39,090 bases of DNA from Candidatus Altimarinota bacterium (GCA_016763975.1 JAESSS010000018.1:1-39090), one strand, 5' to 3'; counted from the stretch's first letter, positions 23,124 to 32,453 are shown. Notes: generated by a model from the sequence alone, not told the origin. Numbers and translations: made by a program.

Positions 23124-24998
23124 ATGAAAAATTTGTGGCAATATATCAAAGATAATAGGTCTTCCATGCTTTTGGGCACGTTTTTTCTTATTGCCCTTTT
23201 GAATCCAGTATTTAAGAAATATGACTACGGAGCGGGCTTTCCGATGGTAATTGTGTTTGCAGTTTTGCTTGGAGCGTTGGCCCTAAGCGAGTGGAAGAAA
23301 GATCGTGAGCGAGATTGGTTGGAGCAGGGGGCACTATTGGCTTTTGTGGCGGCGATGATTTTGTCTTTTGTCTTTTCTGATGTGAAAAACTTGGGATTTT
23401 CTGAACTTTTGGCTTGGGTTACCGTGGCAGCATTTTATTTTATGTATGCCTATAGAGAGAATGAATGGTATGAGGTTTTTCTTAAAATAGTGGGAGTTGC
23501 GGCATTGTTGTCCGTGGCGCTGGGTTATGTAATGTATTTTTCTCTTCCGGAGCCGAGAATGAGTGGGCCGTTTTTTAACATCCTCTATCACGCAAATGAT
23601 TGGCCGAATGCTTTTGCTTTGTTTTTGTTGATGGTGTGGCCGTTATTTTTGATGAAGAAAGGGCGAAAATATGAAGTGATGTTGGGGTTTGTGCTTTCCG
23701 GATTGTTGCTGACTTTTTCACGAGGAGCAATGATTGCCTTTGGGGGACAGCTTGTACTGCTGATTGCTTATTTTTGGAGAAGTATTAATAAGAAAACAAT
23801 GATTTCGGTTTTGGTGACGGCGGTTGTGGCTGTGGGACTTTTTGGCACAGCAAATATTGTGAGGTCGTTTTCGCATGAAGTAATTGATGTTGAGGCGCGA
23901 ATAGCATTCGAAAATAATGAAGGACTAACTTCCAAACAGGAACGAGTGGACTTCTGGAAGGGGGCTTTTACTTTGATTAATCAAAAACCAATTTTTGGTT
24001 ATGGACCTTCTAGCTTCAGGCAAGCCTACAACCCTATTCAAGAGACATTTTTGGGGAATAGTGATCACCCACATAATCTTTTTCTAAAGATTGGGGCTGA
24101 GAATGGCCTGATTGCGTTGGGTGCCTTCTTTGTTTTCTTGGGAAGTTTTGTGCTTACGGTGGGGAGGAGATTCAAGAAGGAGATGAGTGATTGTGATAGG
24201 AAGATGGTTGTTTTGCTGGGTATTGCACTGGCAGGGGCTTTGGCGCACAGCATGATTGATTATAATTTTAATTTTATTGTGAATTTGATGTTGTTCTTTG
24301 GGTTTTTGGCGATTATTAGATCCAAGTACTTAGGTGAGAAAAAGGTGAAAAAGTCTTATGTTGTTTTGATCTTGTCTCTTGTGATTGGGATTTTTGCACT
24401 TTATGAAGGTTCTGTTTTGGTGGTAGATCGTTTGGTGGATCAGTCTGTGCTAAATAATTCGCTTTTCCCTAGAAATCACTATCTCAACGAAGCTGATGAG
24501 GCTATGAATGAGGGGGAATTTGAAGAAGCTCTTGTGAATATAGCCAAACAGAAAGAACTAAATCAGCATGATGATCGTGCCATTTATTTGGGGGCAGTTA
24601 TTTTGTGTGATGAAAGTTATGCAGGTTATGATTTAAATCAGTGTATTGCGGGGTTGTGGGATGGGATTGCCAAGAATCCTAAAAATGAAATTGGATATTA
24701 TAGTGATGTATTGAGGGCTTTGACCAAACATGCCACTAATAATGGTATTGCTCTGGAGAAATATGGCTCTGATATTTTTGATGTAATTAGACAGATGAAA
24801 GAGATGCTGCTCAACTATTATCAATTTGTGGAGAATAATGTGCATTTTACTGCTTATACTCATAATGTGGAGGCGGCAGCGGAATTGACCGATATACTAG
24901 TCCCCTATCTTGATAAGACCGAGGGCTTGGAATACATCGACAAGAAAGATAAGATGCTGGCAACTGCAAAAAGATTGCGAGCTGAAAAAAAATACTAA
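23124..24998 (+). CDS. O-antigen ligase/polymerase-like membrane protein (Wzy_C type)
   Basis: About ten membrane segments over residues 10-430, then a soluble C-terminal region of about 190 residues with helix-pair repeats resembling TPRs (EADEAMNEGEFEEALVNIAK). The family's functional loop is clear: FWKGAFTLINQKPIFGYGPS, then DHPHNLFLKIGAENGLIAL near residue 313, with the conserved H-N, preceded by FSRGAMIAF near 198. Such proteins join or polymerise surface glycans, or glycosylate proteins, on the outer side of the cytoplasmic membrane. The S-layer proteins encoded downstream are possible targets; this is inference. The stop overlaps the next start as TAATG. Confidence 0.88.
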   Translation: MKNLWQYIKDNRSSMLLGTFFLIALLNPVFKKYDYGAGFPMVIVFAVLLGALALSEWKKDRERDWLEQGALLAFVAAMILSFVFSDVKNLGFSELLAWVTVAAFYFMYAYRENEWYEVFLKIVGVAALLSVALGYVMYFSLPEPRMSGPFFNILYHANDWPNAFALFLLMVWPLFLMKKGRKYEVMLGFVLSGLLLTFSRGAMIAFGGQLVLLIAYFWRSINKKTMISVLVTAVVAVGLFGTANIVRSFSHEVIDVEARIAFENNEGLTSKQERVDFWKGAFTLINQKPIFGYGPSSFRQAYNPIQETFLGNSDHPHNLFLKIGAENGLIALGAFFVFLGSFVLTVGRRFKKEMSDCDRKMVVLLGIALAGALAHSMIDYNFNFIVNLMLFFGFLAIIRSKYLGEKKVKKSYVVLILSLVIGIFALYEGSVLVVDRLVDQSVLNNSLFPRNHYLNEADEAMNEGEFEEALVNIAKQKELNQHDDRAIYLGAVILCDESYAGYDLNQCIAGLWDGIAKNPKNEIGYYSDVLRALTKHATNNGIALEKYGSDIFDVIRQMKEMLLNYYQFVENNVHFTAYTHNVEAAAELTDILVPYLDKTEGLEYIDKKDKMLATAKRLRAEKKY

Positions 24999-25828
24999 TG
25001 CATAGGTTTAAAGCGATAATGTTTGATTTTGATGGCACTGTGACTGAGCCGGGGCAATATAGCCCGCCGCAGGAGCTTGCTGATGAATTGAGGAGTTTGG
25101 CTGGCAAGATGCCAATAGCTTTTTGTACTGGCAGACAGCTGGAGTCCTTTATGAACCATGGCTTTGATAGTTTGGGATTTAATGGGGATGAGTTAAAAAA
25201 CCTGTTTCTTATTGCTGAGAATGGCTCTATTGGCTATCACTTTGAGAATGGTAGTGCGGAAGAGTTTTATCGTGCGGATTGGCCTGAAGATTTTGTTAGT
25301 AGAGCCAAATTGATGGAAGATTTGGTGGAAGTTGTGAAAGAATTTGGCATGGTTTATAACAATGCTCACCAAGTTGTGGTGGTAATGAGGACAAAAATTC
25401 ATTATTCAGAAGTGAGGGACATTGAGGTGGTGAATGCCCTTTCTAAACAAATTTTTGAGGTGGTGGCTGCATACTTTGCACGTGAGTATCCCGGATATGA
25501 AGAGTATTTTCATATTGGAGATTCAGGAATTGGTGTGGTGATTTGTCCGGCCAAGGGTGATAAAGATAATGGCATACAAAAGTTTGCGGAATATTTGAGG
25601 GCCAAGAGGAGTTTGGAGCTGGGAAATGAGGCTAGAGAGATATTGGTAATTGGAGATAGTCCACAAGTTGGAGGCAATGATCACTACTTTTTGAATGGCG
25701 ATTATGGCACGCCTTATACTGTTGGGCACTTGGAAGAAAGTAACAAAAATCTTCGTACTGTCGTTTCCATTGATGGCAAGAGGTTGATGCATGCTGAAGG
25801 AACACTTCACTTGTTGAAAGGCCTTTAA
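24998..25828 (+). CDS. HAD-superfamily phosphatase
   Basis: A 276-aa protein with motif I MFDFDGTVTEPG (Asp10 and Asp12), motif II FCTGRQLE, and motif IV GDSPQVGGNDHYFLNG. The spacing and cap resemble Cof-type or sugar-phosphate phosphatases (HAD class II). Its start overlaps the stop of the ligase-like gene by one base, so the two are co-translated. A role in supplying or recycling a sugar phosphate for surface glycan synthesis would fit but is inferred from position only. Confidence 0.82.
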   Translation: MHRFKAIMFDFDGTVTEPGQYSPPQELADELRSLAGKMPIAFCTGRQLESFMNHGFDSLGFNGDELKNLFLIAENGSIGYHFENGSAEEFYRADWPEDFVSRAKLMEDLVEVVKEFGMVYNNAHQVVVVMRTKIHYSEVRDIEVVNALSKQIFEVVAAYFAREYPGYEEYFHIGDSGIGVVICPAKGDKDNGIQKFAEYLRAKRSLELGNEAREILVIGDSPQVGGNDHYFLNGDYGTPYTVGHLEESNKNLRTVVSIDGKRLMHAEGTLHLLKGL

Positions 25829-25882
25829 GTCAGGGCATATGATGAAAAATTATCTTTTTCGCTGCCTGTAGACAATTTAGGC

Positions 25883-25910
25883 TTGCTTTCTTGACAAAAA
25901 GTAATATTAT
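25883..25910 (+). promoter_or_regulatory. Promoter of the first large S-layer gene
   Basis: TTGCTT, 16-bp spacer, TATTAT; predicted start near 25917, leader of about 25 nt. A TTGACA also lies at 25891-25896 but has no -10 box at the right distance. Confidence 0.45.
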
Positions 25911-25941
25911 GACTCTCCTACAAATTTATAGCCAAGAAACC

Positions 25942-28900
25942 ATGATTAAAAAAATGTTCGCCGTGCTCAGCACGATTGCTATCCTTAGCACACTGATTGT
26001 CCCTTCTGCTTTTGCAGATTTTAAAGCTGACCTAATTGATACTGTTACTTTGACAGTCGATAGTTCTTCACCACAACTTTTCGAGCCAAGCGCTGGACAA
26101 GTTTTGAAGGTGGAGATTGCTTATCAAACCGGTTTTGACACACTTCGGTCTGATGGGACTGTAGTAGTAAAAAAGGGTGATGTGGTCGTCAAGACACTTG
26201 ATAGCTGGATTGATACAGATGCAAAAAGTTCTTTTGAGTGGGATGGTAAAACTTTTGATGCAACGCAAGAAGCAAAAGATGCTTGTGCTGCTACTGCAAA
26301 CGCATGTGTAGATGGTGACTATAATGTGGTAACTCATGTTGAGACCGGAGATGTTGGAAGTAAATCTTTTGAAGATGATATTGCTGCATTCAAGGTTTAT
26401 ACGACTCCAGCGGTTGCAATAACTAACTTGGCGGTTACAAATGCAGCTAAATTCAATCCAGCAACTCAAGGTGAGACTGCTGATGTTAGTTACGATCTTT
26501 CAAACGATGGATTCGTGACTGTACAGGTTGTAGACGCTGTTGGCGTGGTAAAGAGAACAATTGTAAACAACGTAAGCGAAACTGCGGGTTCACATTCAAC
26601 AACAACTAATGCAAACCTAGCGTGGGATGGTAAAGACCTAGACGGTAACTTGGTACAAACCGGTGACTACGAGGTGCAAGTTTTGACTAGAGCAACATCT
26701 ACTGGAACTGTTTTGGATAAACAAATTGTAGCTGTAAAAGTGGAGGTTCCTGCGACAATTCTTATCCAAGAATTTAATGTAGGTCCTGATCCTGTAGATC
26801 CTTCAGAAAATGGTAAAAATGAAGATCTTGCTATTAAATACACATTGAACAAGCTTGCTGAAACTGTAAATGTACAAATCCAAAAGTTGGATGGTACAGA
26901 AATAAAGAATTTCCAAAGTCAGAACGTAACTGAAACATTCTCATGGAACGGTACTTTTGCCGCTAAACTAATCGAAGCTGGTGAATATAAAGTGAAAATT
27001 GAAGTAATCAAATCTGGTGAAGCAACTGTGACTCAGGAAAAGAAATTCTTTGTTTCTTACCCAAACAGCCAGAAAGGATCAATTACAAGTTTTACAGTAA
27101 ATCCAGACGTCTTTAGCGCAAGTGCTGGGACAGACATTAATTTCACTACTAGTGAAAGTGCTAGAGTGACTGTGGAAATTCGTAAAGGATCACTTAGAGT
27201 TAAGAGTTATGAATCACACAATGACACACAATTTGGTGATGATATTGACCACACACTAGTTTGGAACGGAGATGACAATGCTGGAAAAGTTGTAAACGAT
27301 GGAACATATGAGGTGAAAATTATTACTAGAAATAGTTTTGGTGTAGTTGTTGAAACAAAAACTGTTGAATTGAAGAAAGGAATCAATATTCCTGAATCAA
27401 ACAGCCACATCTCAGGAATTGATCTAAGTCCTTCTAAGACTTTTAAGCCTGGAGAAGATGAAGATGAACTAACTATCGAATTCGATGTCAAAGTTGACCT
27501 AGAAGACCTTCTAGTGTTTGCAGTACGTGGAAGCATTGAGACTGAGATCGAAGATTTTGGAGATATTGATAAAGACAACAATATTGAAACAACTTGGGAT
27601 GGAACAATTGATGATGACGATGACGATTATGCTTCAGCTGGAAAATGGAGAATCGAGTTTAGATCTAAAAAAGATGGTATCGATAGAATCGCTGCTAAAG
27701 ATATCGAAATCAAATATGACAAACCTATTGTTGACGAAGCTAGAATGTCAAAGAAGGATTTTGATCCTAATGAAGGAGAATTTTCACATGTGATGTTTAA
27801 GATTGATGAAGATGCTGATGTAGATATCTTCTTGTACGATGATGGTGAAGAAGATGAAGAAATTATTGAAGACTTCGAAGTTGAAGCTAACAAATGGTAT
27901 GCAGTTGAATACGATGGTAGTGGCAAAGATGAGGATGACAAAGATTTGGAACTTTGGATTTTTGCTAAGAACAAAGCAAACGACAAAGTTTTTGATATCG
28001 AAAAAGTTAGCCTAGACCTTGATGACGACAGTGAAGTATCAAGCTCAAAATCTAATATTACTGAGGACTATATGAGCCCGGTACTAACTGATGGCAAAGA
28101 ACAAATGACTCTTTACTTCAGACTTGATGAAGACGCTGACGTGGTTGTTACTATCCACAAAGGTTTGAGCAAGAGTGGTACTAAACAAATCGAACTGCTT
28201 GATATCGAAGATATGCAGTCAGATAACTATGAAATCGAATGGGACGGTCGTGATGACGATGGAGACAAGCTAAGTAAAGGTTTCTACACTTACAAGATTG
28301 TTTCTAAGAAAAAAAGTACAGAAACTGAATATGGTCACTTTTATGTAGGTACTGTTGGTGATATCGATGGTACAGCTAGTGGAAGCGGTTCATCTTCTTC
28401 ATCATCTAGCAGCTCAAGTTCAAGCTCAAATAATAGTGGTTCAATCTCTTCAAACGTAACTATTGGAGGAAGTAATTCTAATAACAACGATGACGATCCA
28501 TTTGTACCACCTGCAAACAATACTCAAATTTTCCCAGATGTATCTGCAAGTTCAAAATATTTTGAAGCTGTAGACTGGGCTTACGAAGAAGAAATCTTCC
28601 AAGGTTATGCTGACGGTACATTCCGTCCACACCAAGCAATCAACCGTGTGGAAGTGTTGAAAGTGGTTCTAGAAGCAATGAAAATCAACGTTTTCTCTTC
28701 TGACGGAACTACTCAAGGGTTTAGTGATGTAAATGTAAATGACTGGTACATGCCTTATATCCGTACTGGTAAAGCTCTAGGTATCTTCAGTGGAGATGCT
28801 GGAAAAACAACTGCTCGTCCTGGTGACGTAGTAAATAGAGCTGAGGCCTTGAAATTTGCATTCGAAACTCTAAGAATAGCTGAAAACTACTCTGTTTCTT

Positions 28901-29085
28901 TCTGTGGCTTTAGCCCATATCCAGACGTGAGTGGTGCTGATTGGTTTGTAAACTATGTTTGTCAGTCTAATCAATTCGGTCTATTCGATAGTTTTGACGG
29001 GGTGAACTTTACACCTGCAGCCTTGAGTTCACGTGGAGAAGTAGCACTTATGCTCTTCAGAATGAACCAAGCTGACCTGTTCTAA
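25942..29085 (+). CDS. Large S-layer-type protein with seven FlgD-like Ig units and SLH domains
   Basis: About 1047 aa, exported. Signal peptide FAVLSTIAILSTLIVPSAFA, cleaved before DFKAD. Seven Ig-like units follow, each marked by a W-[DN]-G or similar turn, for example LAWDGKDLDGNLVQTGDYEV and IEWDGRDDDGDKLSKGFYTY. Many Asp/Glu runs (IDDDDDDYAS, EEDEEIIEDFE) suggest calcium binding. A Ser/Asn-rich linker of about 40 residues near 820-860 separates these from three SLH domains, starting at FPDVSASSKYFEAVDWA, which anchor the protein to the wall. The frame is open from a TTG at 25891, but that lies in the promoter region; the ATG at 25942 starts a proper signal peptide. Likely a structural surface protein. 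Confidence 0.9.
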   Translation: MIKKMFAVLSTIAILSTLIVPSAFADFKADLIDTVTLTVDSSSPQLFEPSAGQVLKVEIAYQTGFDTLRSDGTVVVKKGDVVVKTLDSWIDTDAKSSFEWDGKTFDATQEAKDACAATANACVDGDYNVVTHVETGDVGSKSFEDDIAAFKVYTTPAVAITNLAVTNAAKFNPATQGETADVSYDLSNDGFVTVQVVDAVGVVKRTIVNNVSETAGSHSTTTNANLAWDGKDLDGNLVQTGDYEVQVLTRATSTGTVLDKQIVAVKVEVPATILIQEFNVGPDPVDPSENGKNEDLAIKYTLNKLAETVNVQIQKLDGTEIKNFQSQNVTETFSWNGTFAAKLIEAGEYKVKIEVIKSGEATVTQEKKFFVSYPNSQKGSITSFTVNPDVFSASAGTDINFTTSESARVTVEIRKGSLRVKSYESHNDTQFGDDIDHTLVWNGDDNAGKVVNDGTYEVKIITRNSFGVVVETKTVELKKGINIPESNSHISGIDLSPSKTFKPGEDEDELTIEFDVKVDLEDLLVFAVRGSIETEIEDFGDIDKDNNIETTWDGTIDDDDDDYASAGKWRIEFRSKKDGIDRIAAKDIEIKYDKPIVDEARMSKKDFDPNEGEFSHVMFKIDEDADVDIFLYDDGEEDEEIIEDFEVEANKWYAVEYDGSGKDEDDKDLELWIFAKNKANDKVFDIEKVSLDLDDDSEVSSSKSNITEDYMSPVLTDGKEQMTLYFRLDEDADVVVTIHKGLSKSGTKQIELLDIEDMQSDNYEIEWDGRDDDGDKLSKGFYTYKIVSKKKSTETEYGHFYVGTVGDIDGTASGSGSSSSSSSSSSSSSNNSGSISSNVTIGGSNSNNNDDDPFVPPANNTQIFPDVSASSKYFEAVDWAYEEEIFQGYADGTFRPHQAINRVEVLKVVLEAMKINVFSSDGTTQGFSDVNVNDWYMPYIRTGKALGIFSGDAGKTTARPGDVVNRAEALKFAFETLRIAENYSVSFCGFSPYPDVSGADWFVNYVCQSNQFGLFDSFDGVNFTPAALSSRGEVALMLFRMNQADLF

Positions 29086-29104
29086 AGTATATTAGAAAAT
29101 AGTA

Positions 29105-29133
29105 TTGACAAATAGTAAAATGATAGTTATGAT
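29105..29133 (+). promoter_or_regulatory. Strong promoter of the second large S-layer gene
   Basis: TTGACA, 17-bp spacer, TATGAT; predicted start near 29140 and a leader of about 40 nt before the ATG at 29179. Confidence 0.75.
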
Positions 29134-29178
29134 TACTGCCTTACATATTTTCCCCCTAAACATTTAATCAAAAATCAT

Positions 29179-31581
29179 ATGTGGAAAAAATTTACAGCCC
29201 TAGTGGCAATCCTCAGTATCCTAGCAACAAACGTTGCATTTGCTGACAACGGTGGAACTCCAATCGATCCACCTGCAGGTGCACCATCTAACGATGCATA
29301 CCTTACAAACTTCTCTGTTGCTCCAATTACTATTAATCCTAGTATTGGTGAAAACATGGATGTTTCTTTCGACGTTCTAAAAGACGTAAGCCTCAACGCA
29401 TACGTTGTTGACGGTTCTTTGAACTTTGTAGAAACATTTACTCTTGGTGAAGCAGTGACTGCTGGTACATCAAAGAGTTATAAGTGGCATGGTACTGTTA
29501 ACAACGCTAGCGGTGGTACTGCTATTGCTGACGGTAAATACACTGTAGTTGTTTACGGAACTGAGAACGGAAACGTACTAGCTCCTGCCAGCCAGGAGGT
29601 AACTATCGAGTCTGCAGTTACTCCTGTAAATTCTCTTATTCCACAAGTAAATTTCTTGAAGGCTGTTCCACAATCATTCTCAGCTGCTGATGCTGATGTT
29701 ACAAACATCTCATTCGACGTATCTAAGGATGCTTACCTAGCAGTTGTTATCAAAAACACAAACAATGTTACTGTTCGTAGATTTGATGACTACAAAGAAG
29801 AATGGTACCTATCTTTTGAATCTCCACAATCACTATCTTGGGATGGTACTAACGAACTAGGTAATGAAGTGGCTGATGGTAAATACAAAATCGAGGTTAC
29901 AGCTACAAACGACGACGGTACAGATGTTGAGACTTACGAAGTTGAAATTGATACTACAGTTGTAGTAACTACAGGAATTCTACAAAACGTAAAACTTTCT
30001 CCAAGAGCTACTTGGGATCCTACTGATGAGTTCCTAGAAATCCACCTAGACCTTGAAACTAAAGTTAAATCTCTACGTATCGACGCTAAGAAAGGAAACA
30101 AAGTTATCGAGATTCTTGACGACGATTACGCTGATGACGGTGACTACGAAGAAGAATGGGATGGTACAGACGACGATGGTGATTACATTAGAGAAGGAAC
30201 TTGGGAAATTATCATCCGTGCAGACGGTGAAAAAATTACTAAGACTATCGACGTTAAATACGCTAAACCTAACGTTCTAGAAGCATACGTATCAAAAGAT
30301 TCTTTTGATAGCGACAAAGAAGAATTCACAAACCTTATCTTTAAAGTAAGCGAAGCAGCTCTAATTACTGTTGATGTTTACAAAGGAGCTAAGAAAGAAT
30401 TCACTCTTATCAAAGATGAAGAAGTTAGAAAGAACAAATGGTATTCATACACTTGGGATGGTTACGACGAAGACGGTGGAGAAGTAAACACTGGTAAAGA
30501 CTGGAGATTCCAAATCGTTGCTGAAAATCTTACAGAAGACGACGTATTCGGATTCAAGAGTGTTGATGTAGATATCGAAAGAGACAAAGTTAGCGATAAG
30601 AAAGCAAACGTTACTAACGATTCTATCTTCCCAGCTATCTTTGACGACAAAGTTATGAGCTACGCTAACCTTTACTACTGTGTAGATGAAGAAGCTGAGC
30701 TAACTGTTTCAATCTACGAAGGTGAGACTGCTTCTGGTAAAACTGAAGCTGAGCTACTAGATAAATACGAAGTAGATGCTGGTTGTAACTACCTTGAATG
30801 GAATGGTCGTGACGGAGACAACAAACAACTTGATGACGGTGTATACACTTACAAAATTCAATCTAAGGTTGGATCTCACAAAGATACTGAAACTGGATTG
30901 TTTGTAATCGGAAACACTGACACAACTTTGTACTTCGAAGAACCTCCGTTCATCGATGAAGAACCTGAACTACCTACTGTACCAGAATTTGAATATACTG
31001 ATTGTTCTGACTACTACTGGGATACTAAGGGTGTTGATTATGAATCATGTGAAGCTATCGCATGGGCTACTAAATGGGGTATCTTCTCTGGATACGCTGA
31101 CGGAAGATTTAGACCTTTCCAAACTATCAATCGTGCGGAAGTTCTAAAAGTAATCCTAGAAGCATTTGGAGACGGTGTTTCAATACTTCCTGCTAATGGT
31201 ACTTCACTTGGATTCGCTGATGTTGAGCCTCTTGCTTGGTACATGCCTTACATGAGAACTGCTCAAATTCACGGAATGCTCCACGGTTTTGGTGGAACAA
31301 ACGATGTGAGACCATACAAAGATGTGAATCGTGTTGAATTCCTTAAGCTTGCAATAGAAGCTAGTGACGCTTTCACAGGATTTGATATCCCATCTTACGG
31401 TTACTCTTACTACGCTGACGTAAACGCTAGCAACCCAGATCAAAACTGGTTCCTAGACTACGCTGGAGTAGCATACTCTTACGATCTCTTCGACGGTGCT
31501 TACCTTAACGGTGGTGCTGGAGTGACAAGAGCTGAAGTAGCTACTGTTCTCTACAAGATGAGTATGAATGGACTTTTATAG
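29179..31581 (+). CDS. Probable major S-layer protein with five FlgD-like Ig units and SLH domains
   Basis: 800 aa. Signal peptide WKKFTALVAILSILATNVAFA, cut before DNGG. Five Ig-like units (for example LSWDGTNELGNEVADGKYKI, EEWDGTDDDGDYIREGTWEI, LEWNGRDGDNKQLDDGVYTY) and three C-terminal SLH domains beginning at CSDYYWDTKGVDYESCEAIAWA. Paralogous to the gene before it. Codon choice differs from nearby genes: Asn, Asp, Tyr and Phe codons frequently end in C, and Leu is often CTA/CTT instead of TTG. This is a usual mark of very high expression, so I infer this is the main surface-layer protein. A 12-residue acidic/Pro linker (EEPPFIDEEPEL) precedes the SLH part. A strong terminator lies about 80 nt downstream. 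Confidence 0.9.
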   Translation: MWKKFTALVAILSILATNVAFADNGGTPIDPPAGAPSNDAYLTNFSVAPITINPSIGENMDVSFDVLKDVSLNAYVVDGSLNFVETFTLGEAVTAGTSKSYKWHGTVNNASGGTAIADGKYTVVVYGTENGNVLAPASQEVTIESAVTPVNSLIPQVNFLKAVPQSFSAADADVTNISFDVSKDAYLAVVIKNTNNVTVRRFDDYKEEWYLSFESPQSLSWDGTNELGNEVADGKYKIEVTATNDDGTDVETYEVEIDTTVVVTTGILQNVKLSPRATWDPTDEFLEIHLDLETKVKSLRIDAKKGNKVIEILDDDYADDGDYEEEWDGTDDDGDYIREGTWEIIIRADGEKITKTIDVKYAKPNVLEAYVSKDSFDSDKEEFTNLIFKVSEAALITVDVYKGAKKEFTLIKDEEVRKNKWYSYTWDGYDEDGGEVNTGKDWRFQIVAENLTEDDVFGFKSVDVDIERDKVSDKKANVTNDSIFPAIFDDKVMSYANLYYCVDEEAELTVSIYEGETASGKTEAELLDKYEVDAGCNYLEWNGRDGDNKQLDDGVYTYKIQSKVGSHKDTETGLFVIGNTDTTLYFEEPPFIDEEPELPTVPEFEYTDCSDYYWDTKGVDYESCEAIAWATKWGIFSGYADGRFRPFQTINRAEVLKVILEAFGDGVSILPANGTSLGFADVEPLAWYMPYMRTAQIHGMLHGFGGTNDVRPYKDVNRVEFLKLAIEASDAFTGFDIPSYGYSYYADVNASNPDQNWFLDYAGVAYSYDLFDGAYLNGGAGVTRAEVATVLYKMSMNGLL

Positions 31582-31657
31582 TCCGACTCGGGGTCGCTAA
31601 AGGCGATGCCCACCCAAACTAAGTACGGTTACATTTTTCATAGGAATGAGGGGAAGG

Positions 31658-31687
31658 ACCCCGCTCGCAAGAGTGGGGTTTTTCTTT
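31658..31687 (+). terminator. Terminator of the S-layer gene
   Basis: 9-bp stem ACCCCGCTC/GAGTGGGGT (one G.T pair), GCAA loop, then TTTTTCTTT. The 76 nt between the stop codon and the stem also hold a small hairpin, TCGC-TAAAG-GCGA. Confidence 0.9.
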
Positions 31688-31690
31688 AGT

Positions 31691-31738
31691 AAAAAGAATA
31701 ATTAGTAGAGCTGCGTATTTCATCTGATTATTCTTTTT
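31691..31738. repeat. Perfect 12-bp inverted repeat
   Basis: AAAAAGAATAAT at 31691-31702 and ATTATTCTTTTT at 31727-31738, with 24 nt between. It lies just after the S-layer terminator, where the foreign-looking segment begins. It could be a second (bidirectional) terminator or a segment boundary. Confidence 0.7.
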
Positions 31739-31810
31739 GCCACGTAAAATTGTAATTTGCCTTGTAATGGTTTTGGGCGTAACTTTTGCTGTGCTTGGGC
31801 GTAATCTAAG

Positions 31811-31839
31811 TTGACTAATACGTCGATTTAACGTATAGT
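31811..31839 (+). promoter_or_regulatory. Near-consensus promoter of a gene-free structured region
   Basis: TTGACT, exactly 17 bp, TATAGT; predicted RNA start near 31846, the first base pair of the long stem at 31845/31974. TTGGGCGTAA occurs twice, 24 bp apart, shortly upstream and could be an activator site. Confidence 0.7.
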
Positions 31840-31845
31840 TCGAGC

Positions 31846-32350
31846 TCTTTTACTACTTCTTATAGTTTGCCTGCAACTGTTGGTAGTCATAAGGATTTAT
31901 GGCCTGCATACACGCGATAGGGATTCCTTCAAGAAGGGAGACCTGCGCCTATTTTGTGGCCTAAGTAGTAAGAGGTGACCTTTGACATCTCGATAGAACG
32001 ATTACTTTTGAGCGCTTTCTGTGCTTGTAAGTAATCGAGTTAGTGTGAGTTAGGATTTGCTTCGTAGACGCGCTTATACGCGACTCAGTGAATTCGTAAA
32101 GGACCATCGGACTATGGGGATAAGGCGGCATCTTGCAGGCTGTCTTCTTGTCTCCATGTTCCGGTAGGTCCTTTGACTCCGTTTTAACTTGGTTCCCGTG
32201 CTTCGGCATGTGGAATCGATGGAATTAGAAGACTCACGAACATGTTGTTCGGGAGTTAAAGTTTTTAAAATTGGACTTGTGGCGTCTGGATGACGTGCAA
32301 GTTTAGTCGATTTTGACGAGGACTTCACGCATGTGTGTGGATTCCTCAAA
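31846..32350 (+). ncRNA. Candidate large structured RNA 1 (about 500 nt)
   Basis: No convincing reading frame. By eye it forms a series of stems: 31845-31858 with 31963-31974, enclosing 31911-31921/31948-31958 and 31924-31929/31934-31939; 31999-32007 with 32029-32037, plus inner AGCGC/GTGCT; 32098-32105 with 32167-32174, continuing through 32114-32124/32147-32157; 32191-32217 with a TTCG tetraloop; 32232-32256; 32275-32302; and 32318-32347. Many stems contain G.U pairs valid only on the + strand, matching the promoter's direction. I find no tmRNA, RNase P, SRP or 6S signature. It may instead be a long leader for the lipoprotein gene at 32454. Confidence 0.55.
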
Positions 32351-32362
32351 ATAGTGCATTAG

Positions 32363-32434
32363 CCCGCCCTTGGGCGGGGGGTAGAGAGTTCGCCATGCCG
32401 GTGGACCCTCAACGAACCGCCCTCCGACGGGCGG
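32363..32434 (+). other. Two G+C-rich hairpins before the lipoprotein gene
   Basis: CCCGCCC/GGGCGGG at 32363-32378 and CCGCCC/GGGCGG at 32417-32434. Neither is followed by a T-tract. They mark the switch to G+C-rich sequence. Confidence 0.6.
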
Positions 32435-32453
32435 CTGACAGGGAGATCGAGCA

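Noticed and set aside
25891-25941. TTG start adding 17 residues to the first large S-layer protein
   Set aside because: The extra residues precede a complete signal peptide, and the stretch contains the promoter and predicted leader.
31846-32350. tmRNA, RNase P RNA, SRP RNA, 6S RNA or group II intron
   Set aside because: I found no Ala-tRNA-like ends, no RNase P conserved core, no SRP tetraloop domain, no single 6S-like bubble, and no domain V hairpin. A profile search would settle it.
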